DNA of 6,467 nucleotides from an uncultured Eubacteriales bacterium. GTDB taxonomy: Bacteria; Bacillota; Clostridia; Lachnospirales; Lachnospiraceae. The notes under the pieces are model-generated. The model did no database searches, was not told the origin of the DNA, and was given only the letters and a program-made list of their open reading frames with translations. This document shows positions 1-6,467 of this stretch, piece after piece (the stretch's first letter is position 1; the number at the start of each line of letters is the position of its first letter). The translations under genes and the position numbers were made by a program. The stretch spans positions 1 to 6,467 of the forward strand of contig CASEDW010000042.1 of NCBI GenBank assembly GCA_949286775.1, read 5' to 3'.

Positions 1-340
1 GTGTGAGGCTGTCATCGGCGCGATTTTTCTCGACGGCGGCATTGAAAGCGCCAAAAAATTTGTTCTTGAGCATATACTTAACGATGCGGAAAATAAAAAA
101 CTGTTTTATGACAGCAAGAGTATTTTGCAGGAGATGGTCCAGAGCGACAACAGCCCGGCTCCTGTATACCGTATAGTAGGAGAACTCGGTCCTGCTCACT
201 GCAAGACATTTTTGGCTGAGGTTTTAGTCAACGGCACAGTTTACGGCGAGGGAAGCGGCCGCACAAAGAAACAGGCGGAGCAAAACGCTTCATACCAGGC
301 GATATTAAAAATAAAAGCGGTAGGAAAATTATGTATCTGA
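1..340 (+). CDS. rnc: Ribonuclease III, C-terminal part (5' end outside window)
   Basis: RNase III cuts double-stranded RNA, including rRNA precursors and structured mRNAs, as a homodimer in the cytoplasm. The first complete codon is at position 2, and 112 residues are visible. The fragment opens with CEAVIGAIFLDGG, the end of the endonuclease domain. Its second residue, Glu, aligns with the catalytic metal-binding glutamate known as E117 in E. coli. From about fragment residue 37 (DSKSILQE) to 105 there is a double-stranded RNA-binding domain, with the typical GEGSGRTKKQAEQNAS stretch that contacts the RNA backbone. The C-terminus is short and normal. The stop codon lies 10 bases inside smc, which suggests translational coupling, and rnc-smc-ftsY is a classic Bacillota arrangement. 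Only the upstream truncation by the window edge is unusual. Identification is very secure. Confidence 0.96.
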   Translation, partial: CEAVIGAIFLDGGIESAKKFVLEHILNDAENKKLFYDSKSILQEMVQSDNSPAPVYRIVGELGPAHCKTFLAEVLVNGTVYGEGSGRTKKQAEQNASYQAILKIKAVGKLCI

Positions 341-3300
341 AAAGTATTGAAATGCAGGGTTTTAAATCCTTCGCGTCGAAAACTAAATTAGAGTTTCATG
401 ACGGCGTAACTGCTATTGTCGGGCCGAACGGCAGCGGAAAGAGTAATGTATCTGACGCCGTCAGGTGGGTTCTCGGAGAACAGAGCGCGAAACAGCTTCG
501 AGGCGGCAATATGCAGGACGTTATTTTCGCCGGCACTCAGACGAGAAAGCCTCTTGGATTCGCTTCTGTCGCGATCACCCTTGACAACAGCGATCACGCG
601 CTGAATATAGATTTTGATACTGTTACTGTAACGAGGAGACTTTACAGATCCGGTGAAAGCGAATATATGATAAACGGTTCCCAGTGCAGACTGAAAGATG
701 TTCAGGAACTGTTTTATGATACCGGAATCGGCAAAGAGGGTTATTCTCTCATCGGACAGGGTCAGATCGACAGGATCCTGAACGGAAGGCCTGAAGAAAA
801 ACGTGAACTGTTTGATGAGGCGGCCGGAATAGTGAAATTCAAAAGAAGAAAGGCAGCGGCTTTAAAAAAACTTGAAAAAGAGGAATCAAATCTTACGAGA
901 GTAACCGATATTTTATCGGAGCTTACGAAACAGGTAGTTCCTCTTGAAAAGCAGTCGCAGAAGGCGAGGATATACTTAGCAAAAAGGGAAGAACTCAAAG
1001 AAAGAGACATCGCCATTTTCAGAATGAATGACGACCGCATAGAAAAAGACCTTGATCAGTTATCTGAAAAAAATATCGGCGCGAAAGAACAGCTTGAAGA
1101 AGCTGACAGAGCATATAACGAAGCAAAGGAAAAATATGAAAAGATAGACGCGCTGATTTCAGAGCTTGAAGAAAAGCTCAATCAGATACGTGCTCAAATC
1201 GCTGAAGCTGCAGAGTCAAAGCAGCAAAGCGAAAGCAGGATGCAGATATTAAACGAACAGATAAACAGCGCACTGTCAAATAAAGAACTTCTGTCAGGTC
1301 AGATAGAAGGACTTCAAAATGACCGAACAAGAAAAGAAGAAGCCCTTGAAGGCTACAAAAAAGATGAAAAAGAACTTACAGAGAGTATAGAAAACTCCAA
1401 AGAAAACGTGCGAAAGGCTGAGGAAAACCTTGAGCATGTCAGAAAGATACTTGAGGAAAAAAACGCTGAATCTGAGAAAAATAAAAACGAGCTCATTTCG
1501 CTCCTTAATTCCCGAAGCGGAATAAAGGAAAAAAGCCAGAAATATAAAACCTTAAGAGAACAGCTTGAAGTCAGACAGGCAGATCTGACTGGACGAATGC
1601 TAAGACTCTCGGAAGAAAAAAGAAAACTAAGGGAAAATGAAGAAAAAAACAGAATCGCCTATAATCAGATTTGCGAGCAGATAGAAAAAAACGAAAAGAG
1701 CTTTGCTGACTACAATGATAAGCTCGCGGATATGAAAAAGAAGCTTTCCGACGCGGATTTCAGGCTTGACAAAGTGCTTTCTAAATATCATAAGGATCAG
1801 TCCCTTCTCGAATCCCTTACCAATATCGCTGAAAGATATGAAGGTTATGGCCACAGCGTTAAGAAGGTAATGGAGCAAAAAGAAAGAAACTCCGGAATTC
1901 TCGGCGTTGTAGCTGAAATAATTTCGACAGAGGAAAAATACGAAACGGCTCTTGAGACGGCTCTTGGCGGAAGTTTGCAAAATATTGTCACTGATAATGA
2001 AGCAACGGCCAAATATTTGATCGAGTTCTTAAAGAGAGGCCATTTCGGAAGGGCTACATTTTTGCCTCTTACGGCTATAAACGATAAAGAACCTGCGCAA
2101 AAGTCTTTAAACGAAGAAGGAGTAATAGGACTTGCCAGCGAACTCGTCGAGTACGAACCCCGTTTTAAAGGACTTGTGAACAGGCTTTTAGGGAAAACAT
2201 ATGTAATCGATACTATAGATCACGCCATCGCTATCGGAAGAAAATACAGACATCATCACAGAATGGTAACCCTTGATGGAGAACTCATGAGCCCCGGCGG
2301 AGCCATGACAGGAGGAAGTTACAAGAACAACTCTAATCTTCTCGGAAGACAGAGACAGCTCGATGAACTTGTAGCTGCTGTGAAAAAAGGCAAAAATGAT
2401 ATACAGCAGATGGAAGATGAAATCGCATCCCTGAAAAAAGAACGAAATAAATTCAGGGTCGAGCAGAGCAAAGTAAATGATGAACTGCAGCAGCTGTATC
2501 TGAACAGAAATACCGCCGAGGTAAGCCTTCGTAACGCGATGACTCAGACGGATTCGATTCTCAATGACAGCAATGAGCTTGAAAAAGAAAAATCAAAGCT
2601 TCAGCAGCAGAAAAAAGAGATCGAAGATTTTATGAAGACAGTAAACGAACAGATGGATGAATCTTCTAATATTGAGCAGCAGCTCATGCAGAGCATGGAG
2701 CAGTCTACAAAATCCATTGAGGAATTCACTCAGGATGAACATTCGTCTCTTGAAGCCGTCGAAAAAGCAAGGATGCAGTATAACACAGATATCCAGAAAA
2801 AAGAGTTCATCAGACATAATATCGACGAAACTTCATCGGAGATCGAAAAGATTCTTCTCGATATAAAACAGATTGAAGGAAGAATTGAAGAGGAGACAAA
2901 GGAAATCTCTGATAAGGAGTATATAATCGGCGAGCTTCAAAACGAATCGAAAAGCTACGCCATAAAACTCGAAGAGCTGAACGGCATACTCACGGAAACT
3001 CTTGAAGAAAAAGACAGGAACAATACGGCTTACAAAGAGCTCTTCAGACAGCGTGAAGAATTGTCAGAGACAAGGGGACTTCTCGACAAGGAGATCTATC
3101 GTCTTGAAACTGCCATTGAGAAAAATGAGACGGAGCGAGAGAAAAACATAAATTATCTTTTCGAGGAATATGAACTTACGCCTGTCAATCTTCCTGAGCG
3201 TTCACCTGACGATGGCAGGAGTTTCTCCCAGTTAAAGCAGGAGATATCAGAACTTAAATCAGAGATAAAAGCTCTTGGAAACGTAAATGTAAACGCCATC

Positions 3301-3885
3301 GAAGAGTATAAAGAAGTAAAAGAGAGATATGAATTTTTAAGCGTTCAGCATAACGACCTTGTAAAAGCTGCGGAGAGCCTTAAAGACATTATCGAAGAAC
3401 TCGACAAAAACATGCAGAAGAGATTTATTGAAGAGTTCGGACATATTCAGAAAGAATTTAACAAGGTATTTAAACAGCTTTTCGGCGGCGGAATGGGTAC
3501 TCTTGAACTTGTGGAGGATATGGATATTCTTGAAGCGGGCATCAGGATCATAGCTCAGCCGCCGGGAAAGAAACTCCAAAATATGATGCAGCTTTCGGGC
3601 GGAGAGAAAACTCTTACGGCAATAGCTCTTTTGTTCGCGATACAGAATCTCAAACCTTCGCCTTTCTGTCTTCTGGACGAGATAGAGGCCGCTCTTGACG
3701 ACGCAAACGTAGATCATTTCGCCAAATATCTTCACAAGCTTGTGGACAACACACAGTTTATAGTAATTACCCACAGGCGAGGCACCATGACGGCGGCCGA
3801 CAGACTCTACGGTATAACGATGCAGGAAAAGGGCGTTTCTACTATGGTTTCAGTCGATCTCATAGAGAGCCAGCTTTCAAACTGA
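331..3885 (+). CDS. smc: Chromosome segregation/condensation ATPase SMC
   Basis: SMC forms a ring-shaped dimer that, with ScpA and ScpB, extrudes and compacts DNA loops from the origin to resolve sister chromosomes. The product is 1184 residues, close to the ~1186 of B. subtilis SMC. The N-terminal head has Walker [10 protein letters not shown] (residues 31-39, Lys37), the R-loop arginine at Arg57, and a Q-loop IGQGQI (141-146). A long Glu/Lys-rich coiled coil runs to about 500. The hinge spans roughly 500-665, with its conserved GGAMTGG at 656-662. The returning coiled coil leads to the C-terminal head from the LGNVN motif (about 982). That head carries the signature LSGGEK (1088-1093), Walker [12 protein letters not shown] (1114-1124, catalytic Glu1117) and the switch histidine in VITHRR. 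All catalytic parts are intact. The ATG start is supported by AGGA at 322-325 and by the N-terminus matching the family. It overlaps the rnc stop and lies 22 bases before ftsY. Confidence 0.98.
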   Translation: MYLKSIEMQGFKSFASKTKLEFHDGVTAIVGPNGSGKSNVSDAVRWVLGEQSAKQLRGGNMQDVIFAGTQTRKPLGFASVAITLDNSDHALNIDFDTVTVTRRLYRSGESEYMINGSQCRLKDVQELFYDTGIGKEGYSLIGQGQIDRILNGRPEEKRELFDEAAGIVKFKRRKAAALKKLEKEESNLTRVTDILSELTKQVVPLEKQSQKARIYLAKREELKERDIAIFRMNDDRIEKDLDQLSEKNIGAKEQLEEADRAYNEAKEKYEKIDALISELEEKLNQIRAQIAEAAESKQQSESRMQILNEQINSALSNKELLSGQIEGLQNDRTRKEEALEGYKKDEKELTESIENSKENVRKAEENLEHVRKILEEKNAESEKNKNELISLLNSRSGIKEKSQKYKTLREQLEVRQADLTGRMLRLSEEKRKLRENEEKNRIAYNQICEQIEKNEKSFADYNDKLADMKKKLSDADFRLDKVLSKYHKDQSLLESLTNIAERYEGYGHSVKKVMEQKERNSGILGVVAEIISTEEKYETALETALGGSLQNIVTDNEATAKYLIEFLKRGHFGRATFLPLTAINDKEPAQKSLNEEGVIGLASELVEYEPRFKGLVNRLLGKTYVIDTIDHAIAIGRKYRHHHRMVTLDGELMSPGGAMTGGSYKNNSNLLGRQRQLDELVAAVKKGKNDIQQMEDEIASLKKERNKFRVEQSKVNDELQQLYLNRNTAEVSLRNAMTQTDSILNDSNELEKEKSKLQQQKKEIEDFMKTVNEQMDESSNIEQQLMQSMEQSTKSIEEFTQDEHSSLEAVEKARMQYNTDIQKKEFIRHNIDETSSEIEKILLDIKQIEGRIEEETKEISDKEYIIGELQNESKSYAIKLEELNGILTETLEEKDRNNTAYKELFRQREELSETRGLLDKEIYRLETAIEKNETEREKNINYLFEEYELTPVNLPERSPDDGRSFSQLKQEISELKSEIKALGNVNVNAIEEYKEVKERYEFLSVQHNDLVKAAESLKDIIEELDKNMQKRFIEEFGHIQKEFNKVFKQLFGGGMGTLELVEDMDILEAGIRIIAQPPGKKLQNMMQLSGGEKTLTAIALLFAIQNLKPSPFCLLDEIEAALDDANVDHFAKYLHKLVDNTQFIVITHRRGTMTAADRLYGITMQEKGVSTMVSVDLIESQLSN

Positions 3886-3907
3886 TTTTTATGAAAGGAA
3901 ATATAAA

Positions 3908-4819
3908 ATGTCTATTTTTTCAAAATTAAAACAGGGACTTTCAAAAACAAGGGCTAAATTCACATCGGGTTTAACCTCTGTTTTTAAAGGCTATATGATC
4001 ATAGATGACGATTTTTATGAGGAGCTTGAAGAAACGCTCATATTGAGCGATATGGGCGTAGCTACAACCGAAAAGGTTTTGGAAGAACTCCAGGAGAGAG
4101 TTAAAGAAAACAAGATTAAAGATCCTGAAGAATGCCGCCAGCTGCTTATCGATACTATCAAAGAACAGATGAAAGTGGATGAAAACGCCTATGCCTATGA
4201 AAACGAAAAGTCGGTAATCCTCGTTATCGGCGTAAACGGAGTAGGCAAGACGACGTCTATAGGAAAACTTGCCTATAACTACAAGCAGATGGGTAAAAAA
4301 GTTATTATGGCGGCTGCGGATACGTTCCGCGCAGCGGCAGGAGAGCAGCTTACGACATGGGCAAAAAGAGCAGGAGTAGATATAATCGGCGCTCAGACAG
4401 GAGCTGATCCGGGTTCTGTAGTTTACGATGCGATAGCCGCTTCGAAAGCCAGAAAAGCCGATATCATGCTCTGCGATACCGCCGGAAGACTTCACAACAA
4501 GAAAAACCTCATGGACGAGCTGCACAAGATATACAGGATAATTGAAAAAGAATATCCGGAAGCTCATATCGAGACTTTTATCGTTGTGGACAGCACGACA
4601 GGACAGAATGCCCTGATACAGGCTCGACAGTTTGCCGAAGTGGCTCCTGTAACGGGAATAATACTCACCAAGCTTGACGGAACGGCAAAAGGCGGAATTG
4701 CCGTGGCTATACAGTCAGAGCTGGATATACCTGTTAAATTTATAGGAGTAGGAGAGGGAATCGAGGATCTTCAGAAATTCGACGCCGACTCATTTATAAA
4801 CGCGATGTTCGAAGAATAA
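3908..4819 (+). CDS. ftsY: Signal recognition particle receptor GTPase FtsY
   Basis: FtsY is the membrane-associated receptor for the signal recognition particle. It pairs with Ffh in a twin-GTPase complex that hands ribosome-nascent-chain complexes to SecYEG. The product has 303 residues: an alpha-helical N domain (about 1-95) and a Ras-like G domain (about 100-303). Visible motifs are the P-loop GVNGVGKTT (108-116, Lys114), the insertion-box DTFRAAA (138-144), DTAGR (190-194, followed by LHNKKNLMDEL as usual for FtsY), TKLDG (254-258) and GVGEGIEDL near the end. The long acidic A domain of the E. coli protein is absent; a short basic N-terminus (MSIFSKLKQGLSKTRAKF) probably serves as the membrane-contacting helix, as in many Bacillota. 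The start is set by AAAGGA at 3894-3899, eight bases upstream. The FtsY-type DTAGR context and the lack of a methionine-rich M domain rule out Ffh. Confidence 0.97.
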   Translation: MSIFSKLKQGLSKTRAKFTSGLTSVFKGYMIIDDDFYEELEETLILSDMGVATTEKVLEELQERVKENKIKDPEECRQLLIDTIKEQMKVDENAYAYENEKSVILVIGVNGVGKTTSIGKLAYNYKQMGKKVIMAAADTFRAAAGEQLTTWAKRAGVDIIGAQTGADPGSVVYDAIAASKARKADIMLCDTAGRLHNKKNLMDELHKIYRIIEKEYPEAHIETFIVVDSTTGQNALIQARQFAEVAPVTGIILTKLDGTAKGGIAVAIQSELDIPVKFIGVGEGIEDLQKFDADSFINAMFEE

Positions 4820-4827
4820 AAAGTTTC

Positions 4828-4856
4828 TTGACTTAATACAAAAAAGATGATAGTAT
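4828..4856 (+). promoter_or_regulatory. Sigma-A-type promoter for the tRNA-Leu gene
   Basis: A -35 box TTGACT (4828-4833, five of six consensus bases) and a -10 box TAGTAT (4851-4856, four of six) are separated by exactly 17 bases, with an A-rich spacer. Transcription should begin near 4863, about 30 bases before the mature tRNA. The promoter begins nine bases after the ftsY stop, so the tRNA can be made independently of the smc-ftsY transcript. The -10 box overlaps the left arm of an inverted repeat. The sequence match is good, but no experimental start site is known. Confidence 0.8.
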
Positions 4857-4892
4857 GCTCATGTTGATTTATTCAACACGAGCATACGTTTT
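4853..4892 (+). terminator. Inverted repeat between ftsY and tRNA-Leu, possible ftsY terminator
   Basis: A 14-base left arm GTATGCTCATGTTG (4853-4866) faces right arm CAACACGAGCATAC (4874-4887) across a 7-base loop ATTTATT. The only imperfection is an A·C mismatch (4861 with 4879). The stem is followed by GTTTT, a short T run that ends where the tRNA begins. RNA read through from ftsY could fold the whole hairpin and stop, giving a weak intrinsic terminator. RNA started at the local promoter would begin inside the left arm and could not form it. The short T tract makes termination uncertain; a protein-binding operator is an alternative reading of the dyad. Confidence 0.55.
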
Positions 4893-4976
4893 GCAGAAGT
4901 GGCGGAATTGGCAGACGCGCAGGCTTCAGGTGCCTGTGGCAGCGATGTCGTGTGGGTTCAAGTCCCATCTTCTGCA
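4893..4976 (+). tRNA. tRNA-Leu, anticodon CAG
   Basis: This is an 84-base class II tRNA. The acceptor stem GCAGAAG (4893-4899) pairs perfectly with CTTCTGC (4969-4975), followed by discriminator A4976, the expected base for leucine. The anticodon stem CAGGC/GCCTG (4920-4924, 4932-4936) closes loop TTCAGGT, giving anticodon CAG at 4927-4929, which reads CUG. The long variable arm (4937-4951) has a GGCA/TGTC stem with one G·U pair and a GCGA loop. The T arm is GTGGG-TTCAAGT-CCCAT. The sequence after the discriminator is TCCA rather than CCA, so the CCA end must be added by the nucleotidyltransferase. It has its own promoter upstream and a terminator 10 bases downstream. Confidence 0.97.
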
Positions 4977-4986
4977 TCCATTATTA

Positions 4987-5030
4987 ATGGCTTGTAAATA
5001 TGGTTTTATCATATTTACAGGCTATTTTTA
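4987..5030 (+). terminator. Intrinsic terminator of the tRNA-Leu transcript
   Basis: The left arm ATGGCTTGTAAATATG (4987-5002) and right arm CATATTTACAGGCTAT (5010-5025) form a continuous 16-bp stem with two G·U wobbles and a 7-base loop GTTTTAT. The stem runs into TTTTT (5025-5029). It lies 10 bases after the tRNA 3' end and has a T tract only on the + strand, so it should stop + strand transcription and separate the tRNA from uppP. This is a typical AT-rich terminator. Confidence 0.88.
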
Positions 5031-5052
5031 TATCTTAAATTTCAGTAGAATC

Positions 5053-5074
5053 AAGTCCCTTTTGAAGTCCCTTT
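5053..5074. repeat. Short tandem direct repeat AAGTCCCTTT
   Basis: Two identical 10-base copies of AAGTCCCTTT lie at 5053-5062 and 5065-5074, a 12-base period, just downstream of the tRNA terminator. The first copy sits inside TCAAGTCCC (5051-5059), which also occurs in the tRNA T arm (4958-4966). No function is known to me. It may be a worn trace of recombination at the tRNA or chance. Confidence 0.5.
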
Positions 5075-5106
5075 AAAATTTCATTTTTCTAAAAAATTGA
5101 AATAAT

Positions 5107-5149
5107 TTGCATTGTGTATTGAATCATGGTATTCTTTAAAAGTTAGTAT
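5107..5149 (+). promoter_or_regulatory. Candidate promoter region for uppP
   Basis: Two weak sigma-A-like arrangements overlap here. One is TTGCAT (5107-5112) with a 17-base spacer to TATTCT (5130-5135), preceded by TG at 5127-5128 as in extended -10 promoters. The other is TTGAAT (5119-5124) with a long 19-base spacer to TAGTAT (5144-5149), the same -10 hexamer as the tRNA promoter. A promoter is expected because a strong terminator lies upstream. I cannot tell which is used. The leader that would follow contains only a weak, bulged hairpin (5158-5178), and I see no recognisable riboswitch. Confidence 0.4.
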
Positions 5150-5207
5150 CATGGAATAGTATTATCTAAAGATATACTGTTCCTTATTGAAGCAGTAAGG
5201 AGAATAT

Positions 5208-6104
5208 ATGATCATTAATCTGATTAAGGTAATAATACTCGGCATAGTCGAGGGTATAACGGAATGGCTGCCTATAAGCAGTACAGGGCACCTCATTCTT
5301 GTTGGCAATGTTTTAAACCCCGATCTGTCGCGCGAGTTTATGGAAATGTTCAACGTGGTGATTCAGCTAGGCGCGATCATGGCCGTAGTCGTCATATTTT
5401 TTAACAGACTATGGCCGTTTCATACAAAAAAACACGATGTACGCCAGTGGTTCGTAAACCCGTCCGATTCGGGATTTTCGGGAAAGTTTCAAAAATTCGC
5501 GAATAATCATCTCTATATGGACAAGATTGTGCTCTGGCTCAAGATAGCAGTCGCATCAATTCCGGCGCTTATCGTAGGACTGACCCTTGAAAACTGGTTT
5601 GAAGAGCACCTGCACGCGCCGATACCTGTGGCAGTAATGCTTATCGTATACGGTATTTTCTTTATAATCGTTGAAAGAGCGAGAAAAGGAAAGAAGGTAA
5701 GAGTAAACAGGATCAGCAGGATAACATGGACTGACGCTCTTATAATCGGCTGCTTTCAGGCGCTTGCGTTGATTCCCGGCACATCGAGATCGGGAGCTAC
5801 CATCATAGGAGCGCTGATAATAGGATTTTCAAGAGTATGCGCGGCTGAATTTACATTCTTCCTTGCGATACCGGCGATGCTTGGAGCTTCAGCTATAAAA
5901 CTTTTGAAATTCGGATTTAACTTTACGTCAGTAGAAGCTGTCTGTCTGATCGTTGGAATGGCAGTTTCGTTCTTTGTATCGGTTGTCGTAATTAAATTCC
6001 TTATGAGTTTTGTATCAAAACATGATTTCAAAGTTTTCGGATATTACAGGATAATACTTGGCGCGCTTGTTATAGCCGCGGCCGCAGTTGGTCTTATAGC
6101 ATGA
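5208..6104 (+). CDS. uppP: Undecaprenyl-diphosphatase UppP (BacA family)
   Basis: UppP is an integral membrane enzyme that removes one phosphate from undecaprenyl diphosphate (C55-PP) on the outer side of the membrane. It regenerates the C55-P carrier used for peptidoglycan and other wall polymers, and higher dosage gives bacitracin resistance. The 298-residue product carries both family signatures. The first is EGITEWLPISSTGHL, with Glu15, Glu19 and Ser25 matching the acidic and serine residues of the E. coli active site (E17, E21, S27). The second is PGTSRSG (190-196), with Arg194 matching catalytic R174. Several hydrophobic segments span the rest. It is longer than the E. coli protein (about 273), mainly because of a polar loop at about residues 72-105. 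The ATG is fixed by AAGGAG at 5197-5202. It follows the tRNA terminator and precedes the COG2426 gene by 22 bases, probably as an operon. Confidence 0.96.
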   Translation: MIINLIKVIILGIVEGITEWLPISSTGHLILVGNVLNPDLSREFMEMFNVVIQLGAIMAVVVIFFNRLWPFHTKKHDVRQWFVNPSDSGFSGKFQKFANNHLYMDKIVLWLKIAVASIPALIVGLTLENWFEEHLHAPIPVAVMLIVYGIFFIIVERARKGKKVRVNRISRITWTDALIIGCFQALALIPGTSRSGATIIGALIIGFSRVCAAEFTFFLAIPAMLGASAIKLLKFGFNFTSVEAVCLIVGMAVSFFVSVVVIKFLMSFVSKHDFKVFGYYRIILGALVIAAAAVGLIA

Positions 6105-6111
6105 TTTTATT

Positions 6112-6117
6112 GAGGAG
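6112..6117 (+). promoter_or_regulatory. Ribosome binding site setting a GTG start
   Basis: GAGGAG lies nine bases upstream of GTG at 6127. The nearby ATG at 6131 is in another frame. The first in-frame ATG (6160) would delete the first eleven residues of the opening hydrophobic helix and has no comparable purine-rich site, so GTG is the better start. Confidence 0.75.
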
Positions 6118-6126
6118 ATTATTATT

Positions 6127-6467
6127 GTGAATGCTTATTTAATTACTTTTTTGATTGCAATGGTGCCTATCGTTGAGTTAAGGGGAGCTATCCCTGTAGG
6201 TGTTGTTTACGGTCTTGATCCGATAACGGCATGTATTATTGCCATGATCGGAAACATGGTTCCGGTGCCGATAATCTATCTTTTCGCGAGAAAGGTTCTG
6301 ATCTGGGGAAGCAAAAGAAAACATATAGGAGGCTTTTTCAGATTTTTCCTTGAAAAAGGAGAAAAGGGTGGTAAAAAGCTCATGGAAAAAGCCGGAAACG
6401 GATCTTTTTGGGCTCTTGCTATATTCGTTGGAATTCCTCTTCCGGGAACGGGAGCCTGGACAGGAAC
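6127..6467 (+). CDS. COG2426 small multidrug export family membrane protein (3' end outside window)
   Basis: This gene is cut by the window end after 113 complete codons. It belongs to the family called small multi-drug export protein (COG2426, PF06695). The name is historical, and I know of no well-established substrate. The visible part has an N-terminal hydrophobic segment ending in VELRGAIPVG (residues 16-25). A second helix contains GNMVPVP (42-48), a Lys/Gly-rich cytoplasmic stretch covers about 61-92, and a third hydrophobic region carries the diagnostic PLPGTGAWTG (104-113). Both Pro/Gly motifs interrupt membrane segments, as in re-entrant loops. It starts with GTG, 22 bases after uppP and with its own GAGGAG site, so co-expression with uppP is likely. 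Family membership is secure from the two motifs. Drug export should not be taken as demonstrated. Confidence 0.88.
   Translation, partial: MNAYLITFLIAMVPIVELRGAIPVGVVYGLDPITACIIAMIGNMVPVPIIYLFARKVLIWGSKRKHIGGFFRFFLEKGEKGGKKLMEKAGNGSFWALAIFVGIPLPGTGAWTG

Noticed and set aside
1627..1980. A 117-codon - strand open frame inside smc that looks hydrophobic
   Set aside because: Its Phe/Leu-rich look comes from reading the Lys/Glu-rich coiled-coil codons (AAA, GAA) in reverse. It is not a real membrane protein.
3337..3774. A 145-codon - strand open frame inside the smc C-terminal head
   Set aside because: It is antisense to the signature and Walker B region, where the + frame is clearly coding, and no independent gene signals are visible.
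331..3885. Possible SMC-like or Rad50/MukB-type defence ATPase instead of housekeeping SMC
   Set aside because: Length, hinge motif, GNVN, LSGGEK and the rnc/ftsY neighbours all fit canonical SMC, and no defence partner genes are present.
3971..4567. A 198-codon - strand open frame inside ftsY
   Set aside because: It is antisense to the conserved GTPase domain, has a Phe/Ile/Tyr/Arg-rich low-complexity composition, and resembles no known family. It is a shadow of ftsY codon use.
4855..5076. A 73-codon + strand open frame over the tRNA-Leu gene
   Set aside because: Its WRNWQTRRLQVP-like stretch is the familiar false translation of a bacterial tRNA-Leu. It also runs through the terminator and has no ribosome binding site.
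5077..5160. Short - strand frame starting near 5152 in the AT-rich region upstream of uppP
   Set aside because: It has only about two dozen codons, no clear ribosome binding site and no recognisable family, so it is not supportable as a gene.
5158..5178. Hairpin AGTATTATC-TAAA-GATATACT in the uppP leader as a riboswitch or attenuator
   Set aside because: It is an 8-bp, all but two pairs A-T stem with a bulge. It has no T tract or conserved riboswitch core, and is likely incidental.

Overview
This window looks like core chromosome of a low-to-moderate GC Gram-positive anaerobe, most likely in the Clostridia (Bacillota). The reasons are the rnc-smc-ftsY gene order, the purine-rich AGGA/AAGGAG ribosome binding sites, frequent AGA/AGG and ATA codons, a TTGACT-17-TAGTAT housekeeping promoter, and a FtsY without a long acidic N-terminal domain. 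This placement rests on gene order and style; I could not run a phylogenetic search. Every gene is on the + strand.

Positions 1-4819 hold a tight cluster. It opens with the C-terminal part of RNase III (rnc), whose last 10 bases overlap the start of a full-length chromosome segregation ATPase (smc). After 22 bases comes the SRP receptor GTPase ftsY. All key ATPase and GTPase motifs are intact. The cluster links RNA processing, chromosome compaction and membrane-protein targeting, and is probably one transcript.

Positions 4820-5207 are non-coding between proteins. They hold a strong sigma-A-type promoter whose -10 box lies inside a 14-bp inverted repeat, a tRNA-Leu(CAG) gene without an encoded CCA end, a clear intrinsic terminator, and an AT-rich leader with small direct repeats and weak promoter candidates.

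Positions 5208-6467 hold uppP (undecaprenyl-diphosphatase, BacA type) and, 22 bases later, the start of a membrane protein of the COG2426/PF06695 'small multidrug export' family, cut by the window end. UppP dephosphorylates the C55 lipid carrier on the outer face of the membrane, and the product must return to the inner face. The partner gene is therefore worth a look as a possible lipid-carrier transporter, although that is only a hypothesis.

I see no mobile element, CRISPR array or obviously new system. The region is mostly ordinary core genome, and its interest lies in the regulatory architecture around the tRNA and in the uppP/COG2426 pairing.
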